A stretch of DNA of 64,000 nt, taken from NCBI GenBank assembly GCA_949361645.1, contig OX442423.1:4559005-4623004 (forward strand), in the 5' to 3' direction. The stretch is from Spongilla lacustris (taxonomy: Eukaryota; Porifera; Demospongiae; Spongillida; Spongillidae). The position numbers and the translations under genes are program-made. The notes under the pieces were generated by a model. It was given only the letters and a program-made list of their open reading frames with translations, made no database searches and was not told the DNA's origin. Below are positions 46,601 through 57,259 of the stretch, piece by piece (position 1 is the stretch's first letter; the number at the start of each line of letters is the position of its first letter).

Positions 46601-49600
46601 ATTGTATCAAGTAAGTTATTTGGAGAATTGTATTTGTGTTGCATTATTAATTACTAGATTTTTACCACCATTCCACTTTGAACATGTTGGTTTTACTGTA
46701 TTTAAAATTAAGCATCATTTATCTCTTTTACACAGACCACTGGAATGAAATTAAAGTTCTTAATGTACATGATTCAACATCAAACACTATTAATGATATT
46801 TGGGCTGGTGATGGTATTAAAAAAAATTTTCATTTTTTTTCAGTAAAAGGTAATCTTGGTCTGAGTATATTTACAGATGGAGTTCCACTTTTCAAATCTT
46901 CTGCCATAAGCTTTTGGCCAGTGTATGCTGTGATCCTAAATTTACCTCCATCAATACGCTATAATGCAGCCAATATTATGCTACTGGCTATATGGTGTGG
47001 TCCAAATAAGCCTTCTATGCAGCTTTTGTTTCAACCAGTCATAGAGGCTCTTAATAGTTTGTATTCCAAAGGAATTGAAGTTCAAACAGTTGAGGGCCCA
47101 AAGAAAGTTCATGCAATGGTACTGAATGGTATATTCGATACAGTAGCTAAAGCTCCAGTTATGGGTATGAAACAATTTAATGGAACTTGTGGATGCCCAG
47201 TGTGCCTTCACCCAGGCAAACGTTTGCCCAACAATGCACGCATATATCTGCCTGATCAAGAATACATGAGGAGAACACATGAAGAGATGTGTGATATTGC
47301 AATGGCGGTTGAATCTTCAGGTATTTCAGAGCAAGGCATACTAACTTCATCCCCACTATCACTTATTACTGGATTTGACTTGATAGAAAAAATCCCTATT
47401 GACTACATGCATGCAGTTCCAGAAGGGATTGTAAAACGATTGATGAACTGTTGGTTTAACAAATCAAATCACAGAAAACCATTTTACCTTGGATCAAAAT
47501 TGAAATCATTAGATTCAGAGCTCTTGAAACAAAAACCTCCACATGACTTTACGAGAGCACCTCGCAGTATCCAAAAACATATGAAACATTGGAAGGCTTC
47601 TGAGTTTCGAGTTTGGTTACTATTCTATTCTCTACCTTTGCTTCTTAATAAACTTCCCCCTCTATTCTATCATCATTATGCTCTTCTTGTGTGTGCTCTT
47701 CATTTACTGCTTCAAGAAGATTTGAAAATAAGTGACATCGATGTTGCTGAAGAAATGCTTAAGGATTTTTGTGCTCTGCTACCAGAACTATATGGCAAAG
47801 AAAACTGCACTTTCAATGCTCACCTTCTGCTACATTTAACTTACTATGTTCGCTTGTGGGGTCCATTATGGACCCATTCTGCATTTGGTTGTGAAAACAA
47901 GAATGGAGTTATTAAAAATCTTTCACATTCAAAGTACAAAATTTTAAATCAAATTATATTCAACATAGAAGTACAACAAACGTTACAACTCGTTCATCAT
48001 GCACTTGCACAGCAAGAAGATGCTGAGACTATGAATTTCATTAATGAATCTAGCCACTTCATGCCAAGCAATCTTGAAGAGCTGGACAAACATGTATACT
48101 TACTGCCTACATCCTTTCAGTATAATTTTGAAGGTCATGATGTGTATGGAAAGCTATTAAAAAATGGAACACTGTATTGTGCTCAAAATTGTAGTAGGTC
48201 CACAAAGCGAGACAGTTCTGTATGCTACTACAAAGATGACGCAGGCATGCATTATGGAAGGATTTTGGCATTTGTGAAGATGGACCCTCCTAGTGCAGTA
48301 GTGAGACCATTTTCAGTGAACAGTACACAATCATTGCTGTCTAGAGCAGGTCCTGCTTGCAGAGATATCTTACAGATTTACAAAGATGAGGATATTTTAG
48401 GTGCATATAACCTATTTTCTGAAGTAGCTGAGCAATCAAATGAGAGCCTGATTCCAATATGTAACATCATCACAAGAGCTGTATTAGTTCAGGTAAAACA
48501 CAAGACCTTTGCAGTACGACAACCAAATCTCTATGAGCACCACTGATTGATTTTCACCCACCAAAGTCAATCTGCAAGTTACTGATCAATGTGCTTGCAG
48601 TAATTGTTGATGTCTGTGATCATGAGACAAAATTTGAATAACATATACTTTGCTAATACTTTGATTACTAAGCAGGTCTCATATCAGTATATAGTGCATG
48701 CATTCAACTGAGTTCTTAAATGATTGGTATTTAACAACCTAACTTATATATATACAGGCCTAACATAATTATGCTTTTATATATATAATATGCAAGCCAT
48801 TCAAGATAACCAGGCATGATACTTGCATGATCATGCATGTCTTGTACAGCCTTAATTGTGCCGTGCATGCATACCATAACATTATCAGTGCTCGAATCAT
48901 TGTTATTAAGCAACTTGCAACTGGAAACCTGCAACTGATGACTAACATATGCTATTGTGGGGTATACCCAATGCACTTTTTTCATTCAAGATCATCAGGC
49001 ATGAAACATGCGTGATCTTGCATGTCTTGTAGAGTATGCAAGTTGCGCCATGCATACCATGCGGTATCATGCATGAAACATGCATGCTCATGCAAGATAT
49101 TTTTTCTTGGGTATGAGTAGATAAATATGGCACGTACAGTTTTGCTATGCTTTATAGAGCGCTACTATTGTTGTATCGGGATTGAAGTGTCATGCGTGCT
49201 AAAAGTGCATATTAGCAAGCGTAGCGCAGCGTGCAACGTGACCTTCCCGTTCTTTTGCAACTTGGGCTACGCCCTTCTATCGTAGTTACGTCTGTTTTAA
49301 TAGCATCGTTACATCTGTGTAAACTTTGTGGTCAAGCGGCAGCTCAAAGAAACATAATGTTTTTGACACAAATCAATTTATAACTTACTAGCGGAACGGA
49401 AACCCAAAATTAATTTTAATGCATTAACTACTTTATAACCTATCTTGTCATGGGGTTAAATTGAAATAGAGAAATGAATAGGGGTGTTTTGAGATAATTT
49501 GAGAAGTGTAAAACAACTAGTCAAAATATTAAGTTTATTAAGGTTTTCACACAACACATACATATGTGTACACCCATGAGGTGAGTGCATTCTAGTGTTA

Positions 49601-50299
49601 GTAACAGTTTCAATCAAAACCTTATGGACACATTACTGTAGCTTTGCAAAACAGTCATAGTGATCACAAAATTTCGTGGCGCTTACGAAGTTGACAAAAT
49701 ATTGTCAATTAACCGAAGTGTATTCGAAAGTGAAACTGTGCATAATAACTAATCTCAATGAGCCCTATCAGATTGCTGAAAAATGAAAAGGGTTTGAGAG
49801 GGTCGTGGCAAAAGTTGTGGTGCTCTACTATGGATTGTCTCGTGCTTCAATCTAAATGAATGTACACTCTAGCTATTATTTTCATACTGTTGGCCTACAG
49901 ACTGCAGTTTCAGCATTTTATGCTGCAGAATGTTTATTAACTTGTACTAATTTACATGTATGTACTTACTTTAGGCACCTGCTCTCAAAAATTGCAAATG
50001 TACCTATGACAATAGCAAAATTCCAACCTAACAACATAATATATGATTCACTTTTAATTTAGTTCCCAAGAATTGAATTTGAAGCTGGTTATGGTGTAGA
50101 AATAAATTATAGATGTGACATGATGGCATAACCTGCGGAGTTTAATGAGATGGCTGAGTTTGTGCATGGAGTGGTAATGAAGATTAGTGTAGGTGACTGA
50201 TTGCTGCTACTCTGATTGCAGATTCCATTGAAGACTACAGTTGGCATTACATATTCTCCAGTGAATGGAGTTCATATTGGTGTGGTGTCAAGAGCATAA
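34671..50299 (+). CDS. Cytochrome P450, CYP3 clan, second paralogue (525 aa)
   Basis: Exons: 34671-34735, 34793-34889, 36653-36705, 36754-36845, 36884-37038, 37508-37596, 37992-38158, 38221-38351, 40328-40585, 40966-41054, 41615-41755, 41827-41989, 50222-50299. All introns are GT/AG and the lengths of exons 1-12 equal those of the minus gene. Motifs: a hydrophobic N-terminal anchor (FLLVVLTVLLLLYY), VPGPIPKMFWGN, the I-helix LAGYETTANT, ESLR, FRPERF, the haem loop PFGWGPRNCIGMRFA, and the ending VNGVHIGVVSRA. The last intron (41990-50221) contains a 7.55-kb transposon, so a model that stops at 42009 would miss the final 25 residues. Expected role: NADPH-P450-reductase-dependent oxidation at the ER; substrate unknown. 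Confidence 0.9.
38786..39346. mobile_element. Mariner-like MITE, TA duplication
   Basis: The ends CAGGGTGTTTCGCAATAAGG and the inverse of CAGGGTGTTTCACAATCAAAGG lie between TA dinucleotides (38784-38785 and 39347-39348). It is 561 bp, AT-rich and non-coding. TA target use and CAGGGTG ends are typical of Tc1/mariner-derived MITEs. It sits in intron 8 of the plus P450. Confidence 0.7.
43020..43265. mobile_element. 246-bp near-perfect palindromic MITE, TA duplication
   Basis: The arms CATGTGCACAAAGGATCACA and so on are mirrored, including matching A19/T19 runs, with a centre near 43140. TA lies on both sides. The right TIR of the surrounding transposon shows the empty site (ctcaTAccc), which proves insertion into the left TIR after the transposon had formed. 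Confidence 0.8.
43629..45497 (-). CDS. BEN-domain protein encoded by the transposon (333 aa)
   Basis: Exons: 45497-45398, 44871-44701, 44641-44427, 44262-44194, 44126-43946, 43894-43629. All junctions are GT/AG and the frame closes. The N-terminal third is basic (GKRSRQLSAKLRETLEDGF); the middle has low complexity and a short coiled coil (CMHEERFDKIENQLKEIKNI). Then comes a BEN-like domain: AALSLLDVFFTKEELSKSLV, KPALSEDKMRKLIGCVKKRF and the final helix LKKKCNKKCRDVHRAMKL. The tail is acidic (EEDSEDCEEESDQDESALDD). BEN domains are DNA-binding or chromatin adaptors. It is transcribed away from the transposase, with starts 441 bp apart, so a shared promoter is likely. It may be an accessory DNA-binding protein of the element. 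A small alternative exon near 44290 would bring in a stop and was left out. Confidence 0.72.
45939..48546 (+). CDS. EnSpm/CMC-type transposase (810 aa)
   Basis: Exons 45939-46140, 46191-46610 and 46736-48546 join in one frame of 811 codons including the stop. A Ser-rich N-terminus is followed by a CxC...CxxC zinc-binding segment (CCVCSCIIDDGLNVCNRC), then the Tnp2-like core: TDGVPLFKSSAISFWPVYAV, CGCPVCLHPGKRLP, DYMHAVPEGIVKRLMNCWF and, further on, LLLHLTYYVRLWGPLWTHSA with GCENKNGVIKN. The DYMH motif and the later HLTYYVRLWGPLW region match the pattern of EnSpm (CACTA) transposases and the DUF4218-like part that follows. No stop or frameshift is present, so this copy could be active. The decayed relative at 28745-29565 shows the family has been here for some time. 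Confidence 0.82.
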
Positions 50300-50504
50300 T
50301 TCTTCATCAGCAAATGTTTCATCGGTCATGTTTGTGCTACATGTACATTGTAGGTACACATAGTGGTGTGTGTTTGTACCTAGTACTACCTATTACCAGT
50401 ATCTATACTACAATTACACCAAAAACAAAACAAAAAGTTACACTTCACAATGTTTTGGTGGGAGTACACATGTATAGACATTTATGCACATTTGGAAAAT
50501 AAAT

Positions 50505-52389
50505 CTAGTTTCCATTGATAATGCTTCCATCTTCCATGCGAACATAAGTCTTCACGCTGAGCGAGCCAATGGAGAGCTCAATCATTCTTGAGCCCCTTGC
50601 CCAGCTGCACAATACAAGTACCCAATGTCATCGTCATGTGAGCGCCACACATTGGCTTACTCTCCATATCCTCCATAGCCTGTGTGCCTCCCATAACACA
50701 CCATCAGCCCTCCGTCAAATGGGCAGCACCAGTCATTTCCATGGTCATGTCCTACAAACACTGCTTTGGTGTTTCCAAATGATGTCAGCACAGTTAGTAA
50801 CCCTGAAGATTAACAGTACATGTCATCATGAAATTGTACTTTTACCTACACACACACTTTCAAGGTGGTGTACAATTACATAACTTTTGATATCATATGT
50901 GGTATAAAATCATGTAGCCATTACCCGTGTGAAAGTGCATAATCATTAACACAACTAGTCATGTAAATGTCCCATCTTGGTTGATGCATGCATTAAAAGT
51001 GTGCATATACAAGTTGTATGAGTACATCTCTGCCTACTGTGGTTGGCCAAATCAGTGCAGTGCATAATGTTTCTTACCATTTGGGTTAATTTGTGGTGAG
51101 ACATCATCATCATCCATCCCAAAGCAGAGTGATTGTTGGTAGAGGTTTTCATACTCAGTGCTAAATTGAAACAACATCCAAGAGATCGTGCATGCAGCAA
51201 TGGCTTATACATATATATGATTCATTCCACCATTGTATCAGAAATATTGTTACAATGCAGGTACATGTATACCCATACCTTGGTATATGTAAGAAAGTAA
51301 GAGATGGTATTGGTCCATAGATATTTTTTATTTCACTGGATACGTTCTTGAACCTGAATGAAAAAATAAATAAAAACACACTTTATACATAGGAGGTGTG
51401 TTCCCCTCCACACTGGGAGGATGCTTACCAGGCAATCTGATCATCATACACCAGCTCAGGGTAGGTGCCACCACCACTGTCCAAGAAGTACAGAATCCAG
51501 GAAGGAGTCTGAGAAGAGACAGCCATTACATGTGACACAGAATGTATACGGTACAATGTTAAGGTACCTGTGCAGTATAGTTGCTGTATAATGGAAGGTA
51601 GTAATTAGTGAGTCCATGTATTCCATCCTGGAGGAATATGTCATGCACTCAATACTGTTCTTATACATGTATGCTAAACCTAACTGGTCCAAACTGTGAC
51701 AGTGAAAGTGGATAACTGGTATCAAACTTCAAGAGTTCTTCCCTTGTCCCACTGCTGTTACTAAGGTCATCTAGGGGAAAGAAATTAAATGTAGCATCCT
51801 AGCAGATAATTTTATATAACATTCCAACCATGGTTTCCAAAGACTACGGCCCACTGGGTATCTGTTTTCACACAAGGCTCTACAACTTGGGCCCAGTAGT
51901 CAGTTGCATTGTCATCGACGTTGTTTCCTGTTATCTGGTCTGCAATACATTACGTTGAAGCAATACAGTTTACCCAAATGTACGTATTGTTGGGTCTGCG
52001 TACGAGACTACGCTTACCCCCAGTGTAAATGACGACATCCGGTTGCTCCCACTTCAATACATTTTCCATGACTCGTGTCGAATTCTGCAACGAAACCATT
52101 TAATTATATTGCTAGCCGATGCCAGAGACATGCATTCGTGAGCTTACCACATCTTGCTGTGGGCCCCATTCGGTGTTCTCACCTTCACCAAAGTGTACTA
52201 AAAATCGTTAAAGTTAAACCGGACCTGGAATATGCAGTTATTACTGTAGTACATATACATGTACTCACAATCTGCGAATTGGGCGATTTTGAATCTTTCG
52301 TTCGAATCAAAATAAAGATTTTTGTTTTCGTGTACCTTCGACGCAAATGTCAAAGTGACAAGAACCAAGTAAACACAACCACACAGCAT
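50505..52389 (-). CDS. Secreted calcineurin-like metallophosphoesterase (324 aa)
   Basis: Exons: 52389-52269, 52197-52148, 52084-52018, 51939-51829, 51770-51685, 51627-51568, 51508-51429, 51353-51279, 51160-51078, 50802-50661, 50604-50505. All junctions are GT/AG with a closed frame. A signal peptide (MLCGCVYLVLVTLTFAS) precedes the metal-binding motifs in order: ADLHFGEGE (D-x-H), VIYTGDQ (GD), VVFGNHDD (GNHD), LTFLHIP (H) and VFVGHDHGNDWC (GHDH). The layout is that of the PAP28/29-like purple acid phosphatase group within the metallophosphoesterase family. An in-frame Met eight codons upstream (52413) is possible. It is convergent with the plus P450, 205 bp apart, and sits just outside the transposon-rich region. 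Substrate is not predictable from sequence. Confidence 0.88.
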
Positions 52390-52871
52390 TGCATTGGGTG
52401 GGGCTAGTAGCACGTGATAACAGATTTATGTAAATAAACGTGACGGTCGACCCGATACACCCGTTCGGTACCCCAGAGAATCGGATCGTATATAGGCCCG
52501 GATTACCAATAGGACTCATTGAATAAACCACCCCATGCCCCTTGGGCCCCGCAGCCCCTATAAATAAACATAATGACGTAATGATGACGCGATGACCGAT
52601 TATAGTACATGTATCGTTATCGTTCTTTTTTTTATTTTAAAGCGTTTGTTTCGTCTTCAGCCTTCATGTAATGATGCAGCTTCATGTATGTATAACGGTT
52701 CTAACGGAATTCATGTAGCGGAATCTTAAAACCTCGATAGGGGCGGATCCCCTACGTGATGAAACAGTGCCGCGCCGCGGTAAGCGGAGTTCAGTACTAC
52801 ATATCTTTGGAACTAAAACCGTACAAGCTGCGTGAATAAGTGTAAAAGCGTGATAGACTGAGTAAATTATT

Positions 52872-53496
52872 ATAGCGGCGACGGAACCATGGCCGCCAGA
52901 GCCGCCATGGTGGCTCCACTTTTTGTATGGTGTATTAGTTATTCATGAACTTATCATATCAGTTAAATCACTAGTGAGCAGCAGGTACTAGGCATAAACA
53001 CATGAGTGAGATAGCTTACAGCTGCTACTTCACATGCTGTGATTTGTGTTTCACATTTACTTCTTAAGAAAATGGCTTCAAGTTAAGTGTTGTTTCATAC
53101 GAAAATGGCTCCAAGTTCAGTGTTGTGTTTTGTGTTTCATAAGAAGATGGCTTCAAGTTCAGTGTTGTGTTTCATGCTTCAAGTCCAGTGTTGTGTTTCA
53201 TAAGAAAATGGCTTCAAGTTCAGTGTTGTGTTTTGTGTTTCATAAGAAGATGGCTTCAAGTTCAGTGTTGTGTTTCATGCTTCAAGTTCAGTGTTGTGTT
53301 TCATAAGAAAATGGCTTCAAGTTCAGTGTTGTGTTTTGTGTTTCATAAGAAGATGGCTTCAAGTTCAGTGTTGTGTTTCATCAGAAACGTGGCGATGAGG
53401 GTTTTGCGATTGTGCCGTACCACTTATTTGCAATCATTAATCATTTCATTATTCATAATGGTGGCTACACTTTTTTATTCTTTCCGTCGCCGCTGT
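52872..53496. mobile_element. Mutator-like MITE carrying a minisatellite
   Basis: The ends ATAGCGGCGACGGAA and the inverse of ACAGCGGCGACGGAAAG are inverted repeats. The flanks TAAATTATT (52863-52871) and TAAATTAAT (53497-53505) match at eight of nine positions, a Mutator-type duplication length. Most of the interior is a minisatellite (53056-53390). The match between the inner arms (ATGGTGGCTCCACTTTTT and ATGGTGGCTACACTTTTT) is also visible, though there in direct orientation. There is no transposase. Confidence 0.6.
53056..53390 (+). repeat. Minisatellite, TTCATAAGAAAATGGCTTCA type
   Basis: Alternating units contain TTCATAAGAA(A/G)ATGGCTTCAA, then GTTCAGTGTTGTGTTTTGTG or the shorter form lacking it. 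A higher-order repeat of about 117-118 bp recurs twice. The Lys/Ser/Cys frames read through it are repeat artefacts. Confidence 0.8.
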
Positions 53497-53639
53497 TAAA
53501 TTAATTAATATGCTTTAAAGTACTCAACACATATTATATATTCATGTATACTATAATATATAATTATGTAATTAAGATTACTTTACTTATTACACCGCAA
53601 TGTACCGTATGCATGCGCGCAAGAAAGAATCGTGGTAGG

Positions 53640-53880
53640 GTCGAGGCAGCGAAAAAGGACCTGTCGGTTTTGTTTTTAAAATGCATCACGTTTAAAAAAA
53701 TAACTTCCCAACGGTTAACGCTACTTGATCTACTTCCTATTGTCACTGGTAGAGAGGTTCCCTACCTATCGATTTGTTCTGTTCGTTAAGTTTTATGTCA
53801 TCCCTTTGGGAGATAAATCGATGCATGCTAAGTTGGTACACATTTCCCGCTAGAATCGCGCCGTTGTACGTGCGTGAAAC
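53640..53880. repeat. Fragment of the 5550-6875 foldback family
   Basis: Segments AAAAAGGACCTGTCGG, CAACGGTTAACGCTACTTGA, TTCTGTTCGTTAAGTTTTAT and TTTCCCGCTAGAATCGCGC follow the same order as one arm of the foldback element. Only one arm is preserved. Confidence 0.4.
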
Positions 53881-54149
53881 GCTTCCATTCACCGAAGCAC
53901 ATGAAATTCAAGTGCGGTTCATTCTCATCGTACATGCAGGTTGGAGAACATGCATGTAGTTTATTTGTGACAGCAATGAGCTTGTATGCGCAGGGCAACA
54001 GGTGGTAAATTACTGTACGTAAAAATAAAATAGAAACAAAAAGCAAACAAACCATTGTCTTTTCAAGTGCGCAAATTGATTGTAGTGGGAAAAGGGGCGT
54101 TACAAGTTTCTCAGACCCTGCTACACTGGCTCAATGCATGACCTTATAT

Positions 54150-54440
54150 AGTATGCTCAGTTCTGAGAATGCAGTGATGTACTGGCATTACTGATACCAA
54201 TTTGTTCTTCTTCAATGGTATCGGTTTGTTGTCTTTCAACCTCTGTCCATGCAGCCACTCATTATTACATGTAAGGGACGTGTATATACAATATGTTAGA
54301 CCACACAAAGAAAGAACACAAAATCAAAGGGAGTACTACCGTATTCGGCAATGTAGTACTGAAGATCATTATGTTGTAATATGATATGCACAATGTTTTC
54401 AAGGCATTGGAAGCAATATTTTCAAGGCGTTGGATGCAAT
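54150..54440. repeat. Dispersed repeat, copy 1
   Basis: The blocks CAGTTCTGAGAATGCAGTGATGT and AAAGGGAGTACTACCGTATTCGGCAATGTA, followed by TTATGTTGTAATATGATATG, recur in the same order at 58844-59290, where the middle is replaced by a (CA)n run. No coding potential. Confidence 0.55.
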
Positions 54441-55635
54441 ATAACATGGCCAGAAATTGCATGCCTTCATTACTAATTCCTGACGCGTTATGACGTTTTT
54501 CCCGTTTCATTACCGTGCACGCGTCCATTGAAATGTATGGAGGATGACACTCTTTTGATCACTGTCACTCAGGAAAAGATGCCCATGACAAGGAAAAAGA
54601 ACTTTATGATGAAGAGGATCATAAGGTATACCTCTGTCGTTAAACAAAAAAATTAGCCCTCTTCCTGACGCTTCCTCATCAGAATTTCAGTGTTTCCATA
54701 GACATGTATGGATTTTGATTTTAAAAATGAGGGTTTTTCAAGACATTTATGCTTCCTGACGAAAATCCAAGCTAGATATCAAAAAGGAAAGACTAACTGC
54801 TGTTAGTAAAACCATTAGGGCTGGAGTGTGACATATTCTAACGTTCATGGCCCTTTTACCCTCGCTTCCCTGATCACTTTTATCATTAAGGTTCATATGT
54901 CTTTGTAAATACCAATATTCAATAATAAATCGACAAACGCCGCGTGCGTGCCCTGCCGCGATGAAGGTTTTCAAACAAGAAGGCACAAATCACCGACCAC
55001 GGTATGAATCCTAGCAACGAACGTTCGATACTTGATAGCTTGTTACACATGTGCGTCTGATTTCGACTGTTGTGCGTGTGCATGGGTGGCAATATAGATG
55101 CGATTGTACTTTTTTTTTTGTAGTAGGCCTACCCGGCTGCTCCAACATTCGTTTTAAGCCCTATAGCTGTAGGGCGCGATCATGTTCGGAGTGTTTTAGC
55201 TACCTATATGTACATGTACATGGATTCTACAACGGCTTGTTTTGGTTGCGTTGGTTTTAAACGATTCGATTCCGGCTTACTCACCTATATTGCTAATTCT
55301 ACCACAAGGAGTTCGTGGATGTAATCCCTATAGCAAAGCCATATTTTTGCACCTGTTCTACCTTCAGTAATATTTGTAAAGATGGGCATGTCCTTACGTG
55401 CAAACCTGACGCCATATTTTTGTTCTATTTTTTTGTTGCAACTAATAGTACTTACGTATCTGTATCTGTGCGTCTCTATATATTTTTTCATCTCTGCAGA
55501 ATGAAAACTACCAATACAGCAAAAAAAAAAACCCGTTCCACAGAGACGAACCTTATAAGGATATATCACGTGAGGAATACATGCGGTAACAACCTACTTT
55601 TTTACTGATAGTTATCCACATGGGGAAGGTGGAAA
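54441..55635. other. Intergenic stretch, no gene seen
   Basis: Mixed-composition sequence with only short ORFs. The longest (about 94 codons on the minus strand at 55569-55285) has no recognisable motif and no supporting splice context. Confidence 0.35.
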
Positions 55636-55890
55636 GGGTGACAGCCTTGTGAAGGTGGAGGGAGGTAGTTTTGTGAAGGTGGAGGGAGGTAGCCTTGTGA
55701 AGGTGGAGGGAGGTAGTTTTGTGAAGGTGGAGGGAGGTAGCCTTGTGAAGGTGGAGGGAGGTAGTGGAGGGAGGTAGTTTTGTGAAGGTGGAGGGAGGTA
55801 GTTTTGTGAAGGTGGAGGGAGGTAGTTTTGTGAGATAGCCTTGTGGAGGTAGAGGAGAGAGTGCCTTGTGAAGGTGGATGGGAGATATCC
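55630..55890. repeat. Minisatellite, GTGAAGGTGGAGGGAGGTAG type
   Basis: About ten units of 24-25 bp, TTTTGTGAAGGTGGAGGGAGGTAG with variants CCTTGTGAAGG. The minus-strand Pro/Ser/Thr-rich ORF over it is a repeat artefact. Confidence 0.85.
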
Positions 55891-56178
55891 TTGTGGAACA
55901 GTTGGGAAAAGATAATACATGTTGGCCCTTCTCCCTAGAGATGAGGAATTTGATAGCACATCCCAGAGGCAGCCACTGGGATATGAATCAAATTAAGTTT
56001 AAAGGTTTCTGATGTAGGGTACAGTTAGAAGGAGATAGATCTACCTGTTACATGCATGTAGATGTAGGACCAAAGAATAATTGTTTAAAGTGGCTACAAT
56101 TGTCACATCTGTGGTGTCCACCTTTATTAGTTTGGTTAGAAAAACTCCTTGGTTTGGTTGTACGTGTACATAGCACAG

Positions 56179-56346
56179 ACACCAGTTGTCTGCCAGGAGA
56201 GGAGGCTTACCTACATGACCACCTGGTATGGACCAGGGACTGGACACAAAGTTTTGCATCTCATGGACTGTGCCAGCCACCCTTCCAACATGCACCTGGT
56301 GATAAACTTCAGCAGCAACTCAAATGGAAGGCTTTCTGTGGTCTAG
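56179..56346 (+). CDS. Possible terminal exon, unrecognised
   Basis: After the acceptor-like TAGCACAG, a 55-codon frame reads TPVVCQERRLTYMTTWYGPG, then TGHKVLHLMDCASHPSNMHL, then a Ser/Asn-rich end and a TAG. The composition (three Cys and varied residues) looks like a protein end, but no upstream exon could be tied to it. It could be chance. Confidence 0.25.
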   Translation, partial: TPVVCQERRLTYMTTWYGPGTGHKVLHLMDCASHPSNMHLVINFSSNSNGRLSVV

Positions 56347-56820
56347 CTATATGTACATGGCTCTGCAGATGTATGCAATAGGTAATGTAACAGTTGTGGT
56401 GTGGCATTTATATTTATTTGGTTATGTATTGGTTGTGTATGTGTGTGATAAATATGGAAAGTTCAGAAGGTATTACATGTACCTGTACTAACAGAGAATG
56501 TACATGTAGCTGACTCAAAATATTTGTGGTCATCTATTTAATTAGGGTGGTGGCATATGGTCATTAGTTATGACTGTTATGTAAACGTTTCACATACATG
56601 GCCCTTAGGACTAGTACATACATGTATAGCATCCTTGCCATTGTGTATGAGTCATGATCACCAGCCTTCATGCCATCGGCCATCGATCTGTTCATTGATG
56701 ACAGATCAGAGCTGCATCATGGCATCCTTTTTTGTGCCATTGCTTTAGTATTTGTAGGAGTAAATAGGTGCATGTATGTGATCTTTTCTTCAACTGCATG
56801 CCCATGCAAGTCCTGTGTCA

Positions 56821-57111
56821 AGTGTGTGTATGTGTGTGTGTGTGTATGTGTGTGTATGTGTGTGTATGTGTGTGTATGTGTGTGTATGTGTGTGTGTGTG
56901 TGTATGTGTGTGTATGTGTGTGTATGTGTGTGTATGTGTGTGTGTGATTGTGTGTCAGTGTGTGTATGTGTGTGTATGTGTGTGTGTGTATTTGCATGTA
57001 CATGTGTGTGTTTGCATGTACATGTGTGTGTGTGTGTATTTGCATGTACATGTGTGTGTGTGTGTGTATATTTGCATGTACATGTGTGCTGTGTGTGTGT
57101 GTATTTGCATG

Positions 57112-57152
<41 letters not shown>

Positions 57153-57190
57153 TTGCATGTACGTGTGTGTGTGTGTGTGTGTGTGTGTAT
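56821..57190 (+). repeat. (TG)n microsatellite with GTATGTG and TTTGCATGTACATG units
   Basis: A compound array: (TG)n interspersed with TATG in the first half, then TG runs separated by repeated TATTTGCATGTACATGTG units. Cys/Val and His/Thr frames on both strands derive from the repeat. Confidence 0.95.
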
Positions 57191-57259
57191 TTGCGTGCAT
57201 GGTATTTGCATTTGGGTGTGGGTGCATGTGCATTTCCTTCCAGCCGCTCAATCATAAAA

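Larger units (their letters stand above)
42288..49840. mobile_element. EnSpm-like DNA transposon, 7.55 kb
   Basis: Terminal inverted repeats of about 730 bp (42288-43019, then continuing past a nested MITE; right arm about 49105-49840) begin GAGACAATCCATAGTAG and are about 95% identical by eye. GTGCT flanks both ends (42283-42287 and 49841-49845), giving a 5-bp duplication. Both inner ends carry clusters of TTGCATG and GCATGATC-type words (43280-43480 and 48800-49095), like the subterminal repeats that EnSpm transposases bind. Two divergent genes lie inside: the transposase (+) and a BEN-domain protein (-). The element lies in the last intron of the plus P450. Confidence 0.85.

Noticed and set aside
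46981..47362. Minus-strand ORFs opposite the transposase
   Set aside because: They are antisense shadows of a long, motif-rich coding frame.
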